Numbered from the stretch's first letter, positions 45,510 to 55,494 are shown. The stretch: DNA of 64,000 nucleotides from Sphingobacterium psychroaquaticum (GCF_900177625.1 NZ_FXAU01000001.1:674644-738643); one strand, 5' to 3'. Numbers and translations are program-made. The notes: a model not told the origin generated them from the sequence alone.

Positions 45510-46673
45510 ATGATAAATTTTGAATTTTATAACCCAACTAGAATTGTCTTCGGAGAAGGACAAATTGCCAAATTGAAAGAGTTGGTCCCAGCGGATGCAA
45601 AGGTTTTGATGTTGTATGGCGGGGGCAGTATTTTTAAGAATGGTGTCTACGAACAGGTTAAAGAAGCGCTGGATGGCGTTCGGGTGACGGAGTTTGGTGG
45701 TGTTGAACCTAATCCGCATTTTGAAACATTGATGAAGGCTGTAGAGCTCATACGTCATGAAGGTTTAGATTTTATTTTAGCGGTAGGGGGAGGCTCCGTT
45801 ATTGATGGAGCTAAGTTTATTTCGGCGGCTGTTAATTTTGATAATGACCCTAAAGAAATTCTCTACAAGCGGATGTCTATTAAGGAGAATGCTGTTCCTT
45901 TTGGCACTGTCCTTACCTTACCAGCAACAGGCAGTGAGATGAATTCGGGATCGGTAGTTACGATTGCTGCTACGCAGGAGAAATTGCCTTTTGGAGGGCC
46001 CGCTTTGTTTCCTAAGTTTTCGATCTGTGACCCAACCGTTATTTCGTCTCTTCCCAAAAGACAATTGCAAAATGGAGTCATTGACGCATTTACGCATGTT
46101 ATGGAACAGTATCTAACCTATCCGGTTGGCGCCTCTTTGCAGGATCGTTTTGCTGAAGGTATTCTACAGACGCTTGTTGAAATAGGCGTAAAGGTGGTCG
46201 AAAATCCGAAAGATTATACACTAGCAGCAAACTTTATGTGGTCGTGTACGATGGCTTTGAATGGACTGATACAAAAGGGCGTGCCGACCGATTGGGCAAC
46301 TCATATGATTGGCCATGAATTAACAGCTTTATATGGTATCGACCATGCGCGGACATTAGCTATAATTGCACCAAACTTGTATACCGTGATGATCGATCAT
46401 AAAGAAGAAAAGCTGGCACAGTACGGTAGACGTGTTTGGAATATTGAAGGGGTAGATAATAAGCAGGTTGCTGTAGAGGCGATTGCCAAGACGGTCGAGT
46501 TTTTTGATCAGATGGGTATGGAAGGAAAACTTTCATCTTATACATCCGATACCGAAGATATTATCGAATTAATAAATGATCGCTTTGAAAAAAGAGGATG
46601 GACAAAGCTCGGTGAAAACGGCATTGTAACACCCGATAAAGTTAGAGAAATCGTTCGTTTATCTATTGCATAG
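45510..46673 (+). CDS. Iron-containing alcohol dehydrogenase (YqhD/BDH-like)
   Basis: A 387-residue group III alcohol dehydrogenase, YqhD/butanol dehydrogenase subgroup. The NADPH-binding motif GGGSVIDGAKFI is at residue ~93; metal ligands lie in DAFTHVMEQYLTYP and in WATHMIGHELTALYGIDHARTLAI (Asp and three His). It reduces short aldehydes to alcohols, often for detoxification or redox balance. The ATG at 45510 is preferred to a TTG at 45501. It is a single gene, followed by a terminator at 46681. Confidence 0.9.
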   Translation: MINFEFYNPTRIVFGEGQIAKLKELVPADAKVLMLYGGGSIFKNGVYEQVKEALDGVRVTEFGGVEPNPHFETLMKAVELIRHEGLDFILAVGGGSVIDGAKFISAAVNFDNDPKEILYKRMSIKENAVPFGTVLTLPATGSEMNSGSVVTIAATQEKLPFGGPALFPKFSICDPTVISSLPKRQLQNGVIDAFTHVMEQYLTYPVGASLQDRFAEGILQTLVEIGVKVVENPKDYTLAANFMWSCTMALNGLIQKGVPTDWATHMIGHELTALYGIDHARTLAIIAPNLYTVMIDHKEEKLAQYGRRVWNIEGVDNKQVAVEAIAKTVEFFDQMGMEGKLSSYTSDTEDIIELINDRFEKRGWTKLGENGIVTPDKVREIVRLSIA

Positions 46674-46680
46674 TATAAAG

Positions 46681-46720
46681 CGTACTTGTAGGTTTTGCAA
46701 CTTTACAAGTACGTTTTTTC
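46681..46720 (+). terminator. Terminator after alcohol dehydrogenase
   Basis: Stem CGTACTTGTA / TACAAGTACG with a 13-base loop and a run of T residues. The facing gene on the minus strand begins its stop at 46741, so the hairpin may serve both. Confidence 0.85.
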
Positions 46721-46740
46721 TTTTCTAAGCGGATGTACTT

Positions 46741-47790
46741 TTAAACCTCTTTCATTTCGAAACTGGGATCATATCGCTGTACCCGTTCAATAAAGTCCGG
46801 TATATTCGAAATGATTTGATGACTGTGGAAGACCCCATATGCCTGCTGTGGCAGGGTCAACAAGTGACGCGCTAATTCTGTGGTGAAGGCGGCTGTTATT
46901 TTCCCTTCATTATAGCCCGTGAAGGTATAGGTCTTCAAGTCGCCTTTTTTATCTTTTGCCTCCACTTTTACGCCAAAAACAGCACTTCCGAACGACCACT
47001 TGTCGAATAGGGTGATAGCGAAATCTTGTATTCTTTTATTTTTAAAGAGCTTTGTCAGTCGACATTTTCGAAGGAATGCTGTTATGGATGTAAACCAATT
47101 ACTGTCGAATGCCATTCGTGTTTGTACTGTCGTATGTGGTAGCGTTTTTCGTAGAACATGCTGGTCGGAGAAATCGAATGTGTAGAATTTTCTTGTACCA
47201 AGTAGTTCCGTTCGGATTGGATCGCTAAAACTGTCCATACGCATAGAACCCAGCATATAAGTGTGGTCTATATGATTAAATGTCCATCGATATGCCTGTT
47301 CCCCATGTTTTTCTCCTAGTCCGAGTAAGATGGATATCTCTACCATAACGGGGGCTTGTAGCTGACTATAAGCGTGCTGCGCTAATAAGTTTGTCATGCC
47401 TGGAGCAAGACCAGCACTCAATACAATGGTGCTTTTGTGCGTACGCGCCTGGGCATCGAGATTTTCTATTAGTTGCAGGCTTGCATATTGAGCAGATATA
47501 TCTAAATAGTTGATTCCTTTAGTAATACAGGCTTCAACGAATTTTGTATTTGGACTGTCTAAACATACGATGACCAATTGAACTTCATTCAGTATTGGAT
47601 CATCTTCAAAGTTTGCTAAGTCAAATGCATATGGAATTACCTTAGAGGACAGCTCGTCCGCTAATTTTTCTGCTTTCGAATAGTTTCTTCCTGCTACCAA
47701 GATTAAGTTTGGATATGTATGAACTAAATTGGTCGCTATTTGCCGTCCAACAGCGCCGTAACCACCAACAATAAGTATCTTTTTTTTCAT
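46741..47790 (-). CDS. Saccharopine dehydrogenase-like NAD(P)-binding protein
   Basis: A 349-residue protein with an N-terminal Rossmann motif (KKILIVGGYGAVGRQIATNL) and the saccharopine-dehydrogenase NADP domain layout (VIPYAFDLANFEDDPILNEVQLVIVCLDSPNTKFVEACITKGINYLDISAQ). The catalytic domain (~130-349) is poorly conserved and does not show the lysine-pathway residues, so it may act on another substrate such as a lipid or polyketide (trans-acting enoyl reductase group). It is a single gene on the minus strand. Confidence 0.7.
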   Translation of the reverse strand: MKKKILIVGGYGAVGRQIATNLVHTYPNLILVAGRNYSKAEKLADELSSKVIPYAFDLANFEDDPILNEVQLVIVCLDSPNTKFVEACITKGINYLDISAQYASLQLIENLDAQARTHKSTIVLSAGLAPGMTNLLAQHAYSQLQAPVMVEISILLGLGEKHGEQAYRWTFNHIDHTYMLGSMRMDSFSDPIRTELLGTRKFYTFDFSDQHVLRKTLPHTTVQTRMAFDSNWFTSITAFLRKCRLTKLFKNKRIQDFAITLFDKWSFGSAVFGVKVEAKDKKGDLKTYTFTGYNEGKITAAFTTELARHLLTLPQQAYGVFHSHQIISNIPDFIERVQRYDPSFEMKEV

Positions 47791-47877
47791 GCCAATGTTT
47801 ATATCCTCAAATGTAGAAGAATACAGACGTTGGTTCGTTATAGGATTCTGGCTATTCGTTATAAAATTTATTGCGTG

Positions 47878-48945
47878 TTAATGGGCAAGTGATTCTGCCG
47901 GAGAGAAATGTTGCAGAATTTGCATTAATTTTTTCCGATACACGGGATTGGTGGGATCATGTTGTTTTGTTGCATTTCTTCGAATCCAAGAATCCAGTTT
48001 ACCCGATAGGTAGAGCTCCTGAAGGCAAGGGTGGATATAGTGTTTTCGCGTAACCGCTCTTGTGTTGCCAAGATGCTGCGCGACCGTATCAATTGTTTGT
48101 AGAAGTTCATCTTTACGCCCATGTTCCGTAGTAGGGATTTCAGATCTCGATAGATATTGCAAGGTTAAGATGCATGCATACCAGGTTCGCATTGTTTTAC
48201 ATGTTACCTCAAGGTTCATAGAATGGCGTAGGTAATTATTGAGGTCTCCCGATTCAAGTGGTGTAATTTCTTTATTCTTATCATAATACTGAAAGAGTCG
48301 TTGCCCTGGAATTTCTTTTACCTTAGCAAGTAATGCAACTAATCCTTTTTGCTTTAAGTAACTTTGCTGACGAACGCCCTTTTTACCAATAAAACGAAAG
48401 AACATTTTGTCTGTAGATACCTGTTTGACATGCCGATTGCGTAATGTTGTCAGACCATACGACTTATTCTCTTTTTCGTAAATATCATTTCCAACCCTAA
48501 AGTAGGTCAGGCTCATAACAGCCAAAGCTACTGCACATACATGATCTTTAGTTAGCTCTTTCTGTTTAAGGTCGCGTACAATCTGTTTTTCCAGTCGAGG
48601 TAGATGTTGACCGAAACTATATAGATTATTGAATTTGTCACGGGTTCGCAGCGCTGTCCATAAAGCGTGATATCGATACTGCTTGCGCCCGCGACTATCA
48701 ATTCCTGTCGCTTGAATGTGTCCATTGGCATAACGACAAATCCAGACCTCTTGCCAAGCGGGAGGAATAACAAGCTTTTGAATCCGGTCTAATGTTTTTG
48801 GATTATGAATGATACTTTCTTTGTGGTCAATGTAACAAAACGTATCACCTTTCCGGATCCGCTGATATCCCTTGTCTTGAGATGAAATGTAACGAAGACC
48901 TGCTTGATGCATCGCTTCTGTCTCAAGGTCTATTCGTTGAGTCAT
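47878..48945 (-). CDS. Type IB DNA topoisomerase
   Basis: A 355-residue poxvirus-like type IB topoisomerase. The N-terminal domain has YQRIRKGDTFCYID and RIQKLVIPPAWQEVWICRYANGHIQATGIDSRGRKQYRYHALW, typical of this family. The catalytic domain has RVGNDIYEKENKSYGLTTLRNRHV and the C-terminal active-site tyrosine in AVTRKHYIHP. It relaxes supercoils through a 3'-phosphotyrosine intermediate. The ATG at 48945 starts the family N-terminus; the frame from 48963 is less likely. Single gene; such enzymes are scattered in Bacteroidota. Confidence 0.9.
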   Translation of the reverse strand: MTQRIDLETEAMHQAGLRYISSQDKGYQRIRKGDTFCYIDHKESIIHNPKTLDRIQKLVIPPAWQEVWICRYANGHIQATGIDSRGRKQYRYHALWTALRTRDKFNNLYSFGQHLPRLEKQIVRDLKQKELTKDHVCAVALAVMSLTYFRVGNDIYEKENKSYGLTTLRNRHVKQVSTDKMFFRFIGKKGVRQQSYLKQKGLVALLAKVKEIPGQRLFQYYDKNKEITPLESGDLNNYLRHSMNLEVTCKTMRTWYACILTLQYLSRSEIPTTEHGRKDELLQTIDTVAQHLGNTRAVTRKHYIHPCLQELYLSGKLDSWIRRNATKQHDPTNPVYRKKLMQILQHFSPAESLAH

Positions 48946-49085
48946 AATGGATTGCCCTGTCAAATTATGCTTAGAACCAGTTTTTTTCTGAAGCTGGTTT
49001 ACTTACCTGTTTATCATTTAAATAGAGATCAATGCAAAAAAGAAACCTATATCTAAAATAGTTAAAAACTGTTTAATAGTCAAGC

Positions 49086-50891
49086 CTATTCTTTCTCGAA
49101 AAAGGTAGGTTGATCTAACTTAACGGCAATCCGGTAGGCAGCATTCAACAAGCCGACATGACTGTAGGCCTGTGGGAAATTGCCCCATTGACTACCTGTT
49201 TGCTCACAAACATCTTCGCTGAATAAAAGTAAGTGATTTGAATATCCGATGAGGTTATTCAGGGTTTCTTGTGCCTCTTCGATTCGACCAACGCAGGCCA
49301 AAGCCTCCACATACCAAAAAGCGCATACCAGAAAGGTAGATTTAGGTTTACCAAAATCATCACGATGCAGGTATCGATAAAATAGACCGTTTTCCCCTTT
49401 TAGTTCTTTCTCCATAGCACTTAGATGTAGCTTCGCGCGCTCACTCGCGGGATCAAGATAGTTCATCATAATCAGCTGTAGTGTACTGGCGTCTAGATTC
49501 TCTCCACCGGCCGAATTGGTATATACATGTCGCTCTTGGTCGTAACAGTCCTCAATATGCTTCGTGGCCTTGCCAATCATTACGCGCGCCTGATGCGCAA
49601 TATCTTCCATGCCATACATTTTGGCAATCTTTAACGCGGCAGTGCTTCCGGCCCACTGGAAGAGATTCGAATAGCAATGTCTATTTTCAAACTGTCGAAA
49701 TTCCCAGATGCCGGCATCATATTCGTCAATAGTGGCTTTAATTTTTTGTAGGATGTAAGAGGTCCATTCCCGTGCGTTAATCTGTAGTTCGTAGTTAAAC
49801 CGACTATCAGTTAACAAGGGGAGTAAAGCGATTAGTGCTTGTCCGTAGACATCATTTTGGATATGTTCATAGGCTTGATTACCGATACGTACCGGTTTGT
49901 TTTGCAAATAACCATCGATATGATCGAGTGTGCTTTCTTGTAGTTTCTGTTGTCCAAAGATGCCATACAATGGCTGCAGTCGGCCCGTATCCATATGGCT
50001 GATATTAGCAATATATGCCGCATACTTTTCCATCTCTTCAAACTGTCCAATATGACTTAGCGCGGTCAAAACATAATAGCTATCGCGTAACCAACAGTAA
50101 CGGTAATCCCAATTGCGGCCCGACCCAGGATATTCGGGTAGACTGGTGGTGCTAGCGGCGATAATAGCCCCTGTATCCTCGTATTGATGCAGCTTAAGCG
50201 CTAATGCAGATCGAATAACTTCTTTTTGGTAAAAATTGGGGATAGAGGCACTCTTAATCCACTTTTGCCAATAGGCTTCTGTACGCGATAAAAACTCTTC
50301 TGCCGTCCGTTCGATCGGAGCTTCAAAGGCGCTTCCAAATGTCAAAATCAAGTAGATGGGTTTGGAAAGCACATAATGGGTGTTGTTTTCAAAAAAATGA
50401 CTGACCGGCATAGTCGTGACTAATCGCATTCTGAGATTGTCGTGGTAATATTGTACATGATTGCTCCCGCGTTGTTTTTCAAATTCCTGCTTACCGTATT
50501 CATATGTAGGGCGACAGGTGACCTGAATTTTTGGATATCCTTCGATAGGCTCTACTTTCCGGATCAAGATCAATGGCTTGTAATAACGTTCATATTGCTC
50601 AAACCGAGGAGCGAAGTCCGTAATCCGGTATCCGCCATCAGTGCTGAAAATTTCGGTACATAGGATATTCGTATTTTCAACATAGAATTGTCTGCTTTGT
50701 TTTATTTCTGTACTTGGCTTGATGGAAAATTCACCACCCTTATTTTTATCGAGGAGCGAACCGAAAACAAATGAATCTTCAAACGTCGGCCAACACAACC
50801 AATTGATGTCGGAATCCATTCCTATGTGTGCGATATAGGCACAGTTTCCGATTATTCCACTATTATAACGATGTCTTTGACTAGATTCCAT
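49086..50891 (-). CDS. GH15-family glucoamylase/trehalase-like hydrolase
   Basis: A ~601-residue glycoside hydrolase 15 protein. The N-terminal beta-sandwich (~1-250) is followed by the (alpha/alpha)6 barrel with GSGRNWDYRYCWLRDSYYVL, the conserved substrate-binding segment. It hydrolyses alpha-glucosidic bonds; in related loci next to OtsA the activity is trehalase (as for mycobacterial GH15), which would recycle trehalose. The start overlaps the otsAB stop by about 11-17 bp, showing translational coupling; ATG at 50897 or 50891 is possible. Confidence 0.85.
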   Translation of the reverse strand: MESSQRHRYNSGIIGNCAYIAHIGMDSDINWLCWPTFEDSFVFGSLLDKNKGGEFSIKPSTEIKQSRQFYVENTNILCTEIFSTDGGYRITDFAPRFEQYERYYKPLILIRKVEPIEGYPKIQVTCRPTYEYGKQEFEKQRGSNHVQYYHDNLRMRLVTTMPVSHFFENNTHYVLSKPIYLILTFGSAFEAPIERTAEEFLSRTEAYWQKWIKSASIPNFYQKEVIRSALALKLHQYEDTGAIIAASTTSLPEYPGSGRNWDYRYCWLRDSYYVLTALSHIGQFEEMEKYAAYIANISHMDTGRLQPLYGIFGQQKLQESTLDHIDGYLQNKPVRIGNQAYEHIQNDVYGQALIALLPLLTDSRFNYELQINAREWTSYILQKIKATIDEYDAGIWEFRQFENRHCYSNLFQWAGSTAALKIAKMYGMEDIAHQARVMIGKATKHIEDCYDQERHVYTNSAGGENLDASTLQLIMMNYLDPASERAKLHLSAMEKELKGENGLFYRYLHRDDFGKPKSTFLVCAFWYVEALACVGRIEEAQETLNNLIGYSNHLLLFSEDVCEQTGSQWGNFPQAYSHVGLLNAAYRIAVKLDQPTFFEKE

Positions 50892-53133
50892 AGGCATGCT
50901 CTTTTTTTGTTACTGTTACATTTGTTTTGTCTTTTTCTACGAAAATACTCTGTAGCAAGGTCGCCACTTCATGCTGGTTCTCGACGTAAAATTTGGCAAC
51001 CGATTTTTTGTTGCCTACTTTAATACTGATGGTATTGTTCTTAGGCAGCTCAATGAACATATCTTCATCGGTGGCATCATCGCCTATAGCAAAAATGAAA
51101 TCCGGTTGAAGGCGACGTACAATAGATAACGCTGCTTTACCTTTGTTTACATCGCGATTTTTGACCTCAATTACTTTATCGCCGCGCAACAGCTGTAAGC
51201 CATGGTGGGGGATAAGGTACCGCATACTATCGATCAGTTCCTGCGCACGAAATTGTCCCAATCCTTCTTGTGTTTTTCGGTAATGCCAAGCTAAGGAATA
51301 CTCTTTCTCTTCAATAAAGGCACCGGCCGTCTTGTTGGCATATTTATGCATTACTTTCTTGATGGATGCCTTCCAGGTATTGGATAAGTCGGACTTACTT
51401 TTCCACGCACCATCGGGATATTTTTTCCAGACGCCATGTTCACCAACTAGAATATAGTTTTTGTTTGCAAACCATTTTTCAAGGATTTGATGGGGACGAC
51501 CACTAATGATCACTATCTGATTGTTTGGTGACGCCTGTATCTTATCCAGTGTATCATATAGCTCATTGGTCGGTGCAGCTTTGTTGACATCATTATTGAA
51601 GCCAATGAGTGTACCATCGTAATCGAGAAAGAACAGTCTTTTTTTGGACAGTTGATACAATTTTAAAATGGCATCTTGGGTTTCAGGCCGGATTCGACGT
51701 GCAAAATCTTTGCCCTGCTGCATTTTTATTTCTTTTAATTTGGTGAAAAAGAGATCGACCCAATGGTGAATATTAAACTTTTTAACGAGTGCGATGCTGG
51801 CTGCCATACGCTCATGTTGCTCTTCTTTGGGCATGGTTAAAGCTTGAGAAAGGGCATCTCGTATCTGATCGATAGAATGGGGGTTGATCTGTATGGCGTC
51901 GATAAGCTCTTTGGAAGCTCCGGCCAGCTCACTTAAAATGAGAACACCATCCGTTTGTTCCTTGCACGCGATATATTCCTTGCTAACGAGATTCATTCCA
52001 TCTCGTACGGAGGTCACCAGGCAAATATCGGCAGCACGGTAGAGCGCAACAAGCTCTTCGACAGGGTATGAGGTATAAAAATACACAATAGGCGTCCAAT
52101 CATTATTGCCATAGGCTGCATTGATATTGCCAACTTTTCGATCGATTTCATCTTTAAGCCTTTTGTATTGGTCCACGGTGTCTCGCGAAGGTACAACCAG
52201 CATATAGAGGACCACTTGACCTTTCCACTCGGGATGGCGAAGCAATAGGTCTTCAAAGGCGGCGATACGTGGTAAGATTCCTTTACTGTAATCAAGTCGG
52301 TCTACCGAAACGATGATCTTTCTATTGGAAAAGTGTTCCCTAATTTCTCTCGAACGAGCTTTTATGGCTTTTTTCTTCGAAAGGGCATTGAATTTTTCAA
52401 AATCGATGCCCATAGGATAAACCTCCACATATACTGTTCGTCCGGAAACTTGCAAGTTATTATTAAAGATGGATAAGCCAAGGATATGCGTACAGGCATC
52501 TAGAAAATGTTGGGTATCATTGAAGGTATGGAAGGCGATGAGATCCGCACCTAAAATACCACGTAAGAGTTCATCTCGCCATGGTATGCTTCTAAAAACT
52601 TCATCCGGGGGAAAGGGGATATGTTGAAAATAGCCGATCGCAATATTCTCTTTCTTTTGTCGTATCATATGAGGAAGAAGCATGAGCTGGTAATCGTGAA
52701 TCCAGACCGTGTCTTCGTTGCTGCAATGTAACTGGACGAGGTCGGCGAATTTTTGGTTTACAGTTTGGTAGCAATGCCAGTTGTCCGTATTGTAATTCGC
52801 GTAGGTGGGGCTGTAGTGTGATATGGGCCATAATACCTCATTCGAAAAGCCCTCATAATAGCCAGCAATCTCTTCTTCTGTTAAGAAAATAGGGATAAGG
52901 TTTAACGACGATAGTGTTTCTGTTATAAAATCTTTCTCCGCTTGATCCTTTGGAACGATACCGGGCCAACCAATCCATAGGTTATTGTCTTTATTATAAA
53001 TGGAACCTAACCCCGTTGCAAGCCCACCTTCGCTGGCGCTGATCACTAGTTTTTCATCTTGTCGTTCGATCTTTATGGGGAGTCTATTCGAAATGATTAG
53101 TATTTTACCTGCTTGTTTTTTCATGATTTTCAT
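50881..53133 (-). CDS. otsAB: Fused trehalose-6-phosphate synthase/phosphatase
   Basis: A 750-residue two-domain enzyme. Residues ~1-490 are a GT20 trehalose-6-phosphate synthase (ILIISNRLPI at the N-terminus; WIHDYQLMLLPHMIR; SVDRLDYSKGILPRI; CLVTSVRDGMNLVSKEYIAC). Residues ~500-745 are a HAD-type trehalose-6-phosphate phosphatase (FFLDYDGTLIGF, then IVIISGRPHQ, GEHGVWKKYP, FAIGDDATDEDMF). It makes trehalose from UDP-glucose and glucose-6-phosphate, for osmotic or desiccation stress. It lies between a lipid kinase gene upstream and GH15 downstream. Confidence 0.95.
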   Translation of the reverse strand: MKIMKKQAGKILIISNRLPIKIERQDEKLVISASEGGLATGLGSIYNKDNNLWIGWPGIVPKDQAEKDFITETLSSLNLIPIFLTEEEIAGYYEGFSNEVLWPISHYSPTYANYNTDNWHCYQTVNQKFADLVQLHCSNEDTVWIHDYQLMLLPHMIRQKKENIAIGYFQHIPFPPDEVFRSIPWRDELLRGILGADLIAFHTFNDTQHFLDACTHILGLSIFNNNLQVSGRTVYVEVYPMGIDFEKFNALSKKKAIKARSREIREHFSNRKIIVSVDRLDYSKGILPRIAAFEDLLLRHPEWKGQVVLYMLVVPSRDTVDQYKRLKDEIDRKVGNINAAYGNNDWTPIVYFYTSYPVEELVALYRAADICLVTSVRDGMNLVSKEYIACKEQTDGVLILSELAGASKELIDAIQINPHSIDQIRDALSQALTMPKEEQHERMAASIALVKKFNIHHWVDLFFTKLKEIKMQQGKDFARRIRPETQDAILKLYQLSKKRLFFLDYDGTLIGFNNDVNKAAPTNELYDTLDKIQASPNNQIVIISGRPHQILEKWFANKNYILVGEHGVWKKYPDGAWKSKSDLSNTWKASIKKVMHKYANKTAGAFIEEKEYSLAWHYRKTQEGLGQFRAQELIDSMRYLIPHHGLQLLRGDKVIEVKNRDVNKGKAALSIVRRLQPDFIFAIGDDATDEDMFIELPKNNTISIKVGNKKSVAKFYVENQHEVATLLQSIFVEKDKTNVTVTKKEHAYGI

Positions 53134-53175
53134 ATAGTTACATACGAACAGTTTCGCACCCCAAAAGGTTCATTT

Positions 53176-54078
53176 TTACCGAAGAAACCCTAAGGCACTC
53201 TTTCTTATTTCGAAAACGTAGTTTTTTTGTGTCGTCTCAACGAGTTCATCATCAATATGTAAGCATTTGTCTTTTGTTTTTAAAGTGAGCGCTTCGGCTT
53301 GGAATGTTTTCCAAAAGAAATTTGTCGTTTTTCCCTGGAGGAGTCGTTGGATATAGTCAGCGAATTCGGCGCGTTGTGTAGCTTCGATACAGACGATATC
53401 CAATAAGCCATCGTCTATTTTCGCATGTGGCCCAAGATGTAGATTTGGCCCAATGTAGGGGGTATTGAGCACTTCAATAGCCAGTGATTTACCACGATAG
53501 CAGATTTCGCCATTACGCGTTATCTCATACTTTTGAGTAGGGGCAGATAAGACAACCTGATGTAATGTCTCTAAGGCGAAGATCAACTCATCCTGTGTGG
53601 TCTTTAGTTGACTACAGTCTATCTTGTCCATTGTTTTCATGAGTAAGGGAAACAGACCAAAACCGGCTGCTTCTAAGAAGAACTGTAGTTTTCTTTTTAC
53701 CTTGATAATACCGATATCAAAGGGTTGTATATTCTTTTTTTGCCAGTTTAACAGATAGCTGTTATAATCTCTGTCGGCATGAATGGCTAAGGTCTTTGAC
53801 AGGTTGTTTGCTGTTCCCATGGGCAAGATTGCCATAGGGATTTGTTTATGCAGTATCGTTCTTTTCGTTAATTCTTTGGCGATACGTCGCACAGTTCCAT
53901 CACCTCCGGCCACGACAGCAAAAGCTGCCTTTTCAAGTTTTTTCTTCCATCCTTTAGTTTTTTTTACACTAAAGTAGCCCACCTTGTAGGCTTTTTCTTC
54001 AATCAATTCAATAAGGTCCGATTTCTTGTGGTCCTCATCTCCAGCCCTTGGGTTGTGTAGTATAATGGCCTTTTCCAT
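53176..54078 (-). CDS. Diacylglycerol kinase-family lipid kinase
   Basis: A 300-residue protein of the DAGK/YegS-type family. The catalytic motif AVVAGGDGTVRRIAKEL is at residue ~55, and PMAILPMGTANNLSKTL is the second signature. C-terminal strands (LHIDDELVE) fit the family fold. It phosphorylates a lipid (diacylglycerol, ceramide or sphingosine-type) at the membrane. It is 42 bp upstream of otsAB on the same strand, so it is likely the first gene of the trehalose operon. Sphingobacteria contain sphingolipids, making a sphingoid substrate possible. Confidence 0.85.
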   Translation of the reverse strand: MEKAIILHNPRAGDEDHKKSDLIELIEEKAYKVGYFSVKKTKGWKKKLEKAAFAVVAGGDGTVRRIAKELTKRTILHKQIPMAILPMGTANNLSKTLAIHADRDYNSYLLNWQKKNIQPFDIGIIKVKRKLQFFLEAAGFGLFPLLMKTMDKIDCSQLKTTQDELIFALETLHQVVLSAPTQKYEITRNGEICYRGKSLAIEVLNTPYIGPNLHLGPHAKIDDGLLDIVCIEATQRAEFADYIQRLLQGKTTNFFWKTFQAEALTLKTKDKCLHIDDELVETTQKNYVFEIRKSALGFLR

Positions 54079-54154
54079 AGATATTGTTTTATGAATGAAC
54101 GTTTATGTAGGCTCAAACGTTCTTAAAATTTGAGAACTTCTTTATGACGATGCT

Positions 54155-54880
54155 ATGAAAATATTAATTACAAATGATGACGGTATCTATAGTCCGGGTA
54201 TTGCTGCTTTGGCACAGGTTGCCAGAAAATTTGGTGAGGTTCGTGTGGTTGCTCCCGATGTCGAGCAGTCTTCTATGGGGCATGCTGTTACCCATTCGAG
54301 GCCATTGAGCTATAAAAAGTCACCGATAGATTTCCCAGATATTGAAGCCCATCGGGTGAATGGTACGCCGGCAGATTGTGTGGCGATGGGTACGCACCTT
54401 TGGAAAAATGTGGATGTCGTGCTCTCCGGTATCAACATGGGGCCAAATTTGGGAAATTCGATGTGGCATTCTGGAACATTAGCTGCCGCCAAACAGGCGG
54501 TCTTACTGGGAATAAAGGGGATTGCGCTGAGTACCCCGGTAGGGAAGACGGAGCCTGATTTTCAGCAGTTGGAAAATTATGTAGAAAAAACTTTAAAGCT
54601 GCTTTTGGCGGATGATGAATTGGCTTTATTCAATGTGAACTTTCCGCCGAATCCGGAAGGTATTTTATGGACGAGACAATCGGTGCGTTTGTATGATGGT
54701 ATCATTGTACCGGGAACAGATCCATTGGGACGTAAGCATTACTGGTTCACTGTGGCACCTTTGGAACCGGCTGAAGAGGGCACAGATCGATGGGCGGTGG
54801 ATCATAATAAGGTTTCCATTACGCCCTTGCGGTTGGATTTGACCGATGAGGTCATGCTGCAACGCAAAACAGGTTTGTAG
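54155..54880 (+). CDS. surE: 5'-/3'-nucleotidase SurE
   Basis: A 241-residue SurE phosphatase. The N-terminal ILITNDDGIYSPG carries the metal-binding Asp-Asp pair; VVAPDVEQSSMGHAVT and VLSGINMGPNLGNSMWHSGTL are conserved family segments with further ligands. It dephosphorylates nucleoside 5'- and 3'-monophosphates under stress. The gene is divergent from the lipid kinase gene (76-bp gap) and ends just before a strong terminator. Confidence 0.95.
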   Translation: MKILITNDDGIYSPGIAALAQVARKFGEVRVVAPDVEQSSMGHAVTHSRPLSYKKSPIDFPDIEAHRVNGTPADCVAMGTHLWKNVDVVLSGINMGPNLGNSMWHSGTLAAAKQAVLLGIKGIALSTPVGKTEPDFQQLENYVEKTLKLLLADDELALFNVNFPPNPEGILWTRQSVRLYDGIIVPGTDPLGRKHYWFTVAPLEPAEEGTDRWAVDHNKVSITPLRLDLTDEVMLQRKTGL

Positions 54881-54893
54881 CTTGTAAATAGAC

Positions 54894-54934
54894 TGGGTCG
54901 TCTGCTTGATGCCAGACGACCCATGATTTTTTTT
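54894..54934 (+). terminator. Terminator after surE
   Basis: Perfect 11-bp stem TGGGTCGTCTG / CAGACGACCCA with an 8-base loop followed by a run of T residues after three bases. Confidence 0.92.
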
Positions 54935-54965
54935 ATAGCAGAAAAAGTAGTATGCCTATGGCTGT

Positions 54966-55214
54966 TTAGTGATTTCTAATGGCGTTAATTAGTTCGTTTT
55001 TACGCATGCTGTGGCGACCACTAATTCCGATCTTTTTTGCTTGTTCCAGGAGCTCTATTCTGCTGCGTTCGTTTAGGTTGCTGGCAAGCCCGCCACGACG
55101 GCTAGCTCCCGGGCTGTTCGCTATTCTAGCAGCCTTCACTTTGCTGGCCCCTTGACGGCGTAAGGCGTCATAGGTGGCGTCGTCTTTGATTTGTTTTCTG
55201 TGTTCTTTAGTCAT
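54966..55214 (-). CDS. Small Rho_N/SAP-like protein
   Basis: An 82-residue basic protein. The first half (TYDALRRQGASKVKAARIANSPG) resembles the short ChaB/DUF7218-type segments found in plasmid-like stress genes; the second half (RIELLEQAKKIGISGRHSMRKNELINAIRNH) matches the Rho termination factor N-terminal / SAP helix-extension-helix fold that binds nucleic acid. It is convergent with surE across the terminator. Function unknown; the neighbours suggest a stress role. Confidence 0.7.
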   Translation of the reverse strand: MTKEHRKQIKDDATYDALRRQGASKVKAARIANSPGASRRGGLASNLNERSRIELLEQAKKIGISGRHSMRKNELINAIRNH

Positions 55215-55494
55215 CGTTGTTTTTGTCTAATGGTTTAAATCCTCACCTTGAACCGACCCTATTCGATGGTCAGTCCATCTTTGTTTTATCATGGACAATT
55301 TTGTGGTTAATAGGGTTGGTTTTTCTTGGTAATCAGGTGTTTGAACGGTGTTGTTGTGGGGGTAAAAACGGGTGGATGATCCTTTTTCTGATAGAAGTAC
55401 TGATTTTTTACTTGGAGACAACGCTCTGAAGGGTCAGCTGTTCATTAATACAGAAAGTGTAGCAGAGGAGGAGGGACATTTAAAATGAACAACG

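Noticed and set aside
55217..55429. A 70-residue hydrophobic reading frame
   Set aside because: It starts with TTG in the divergent gap of the Rho_N-like gene, has no ATG or ribosome site, and no terminator follows. The hydrophobic stretch may be chance; it could be revisited if conserved.
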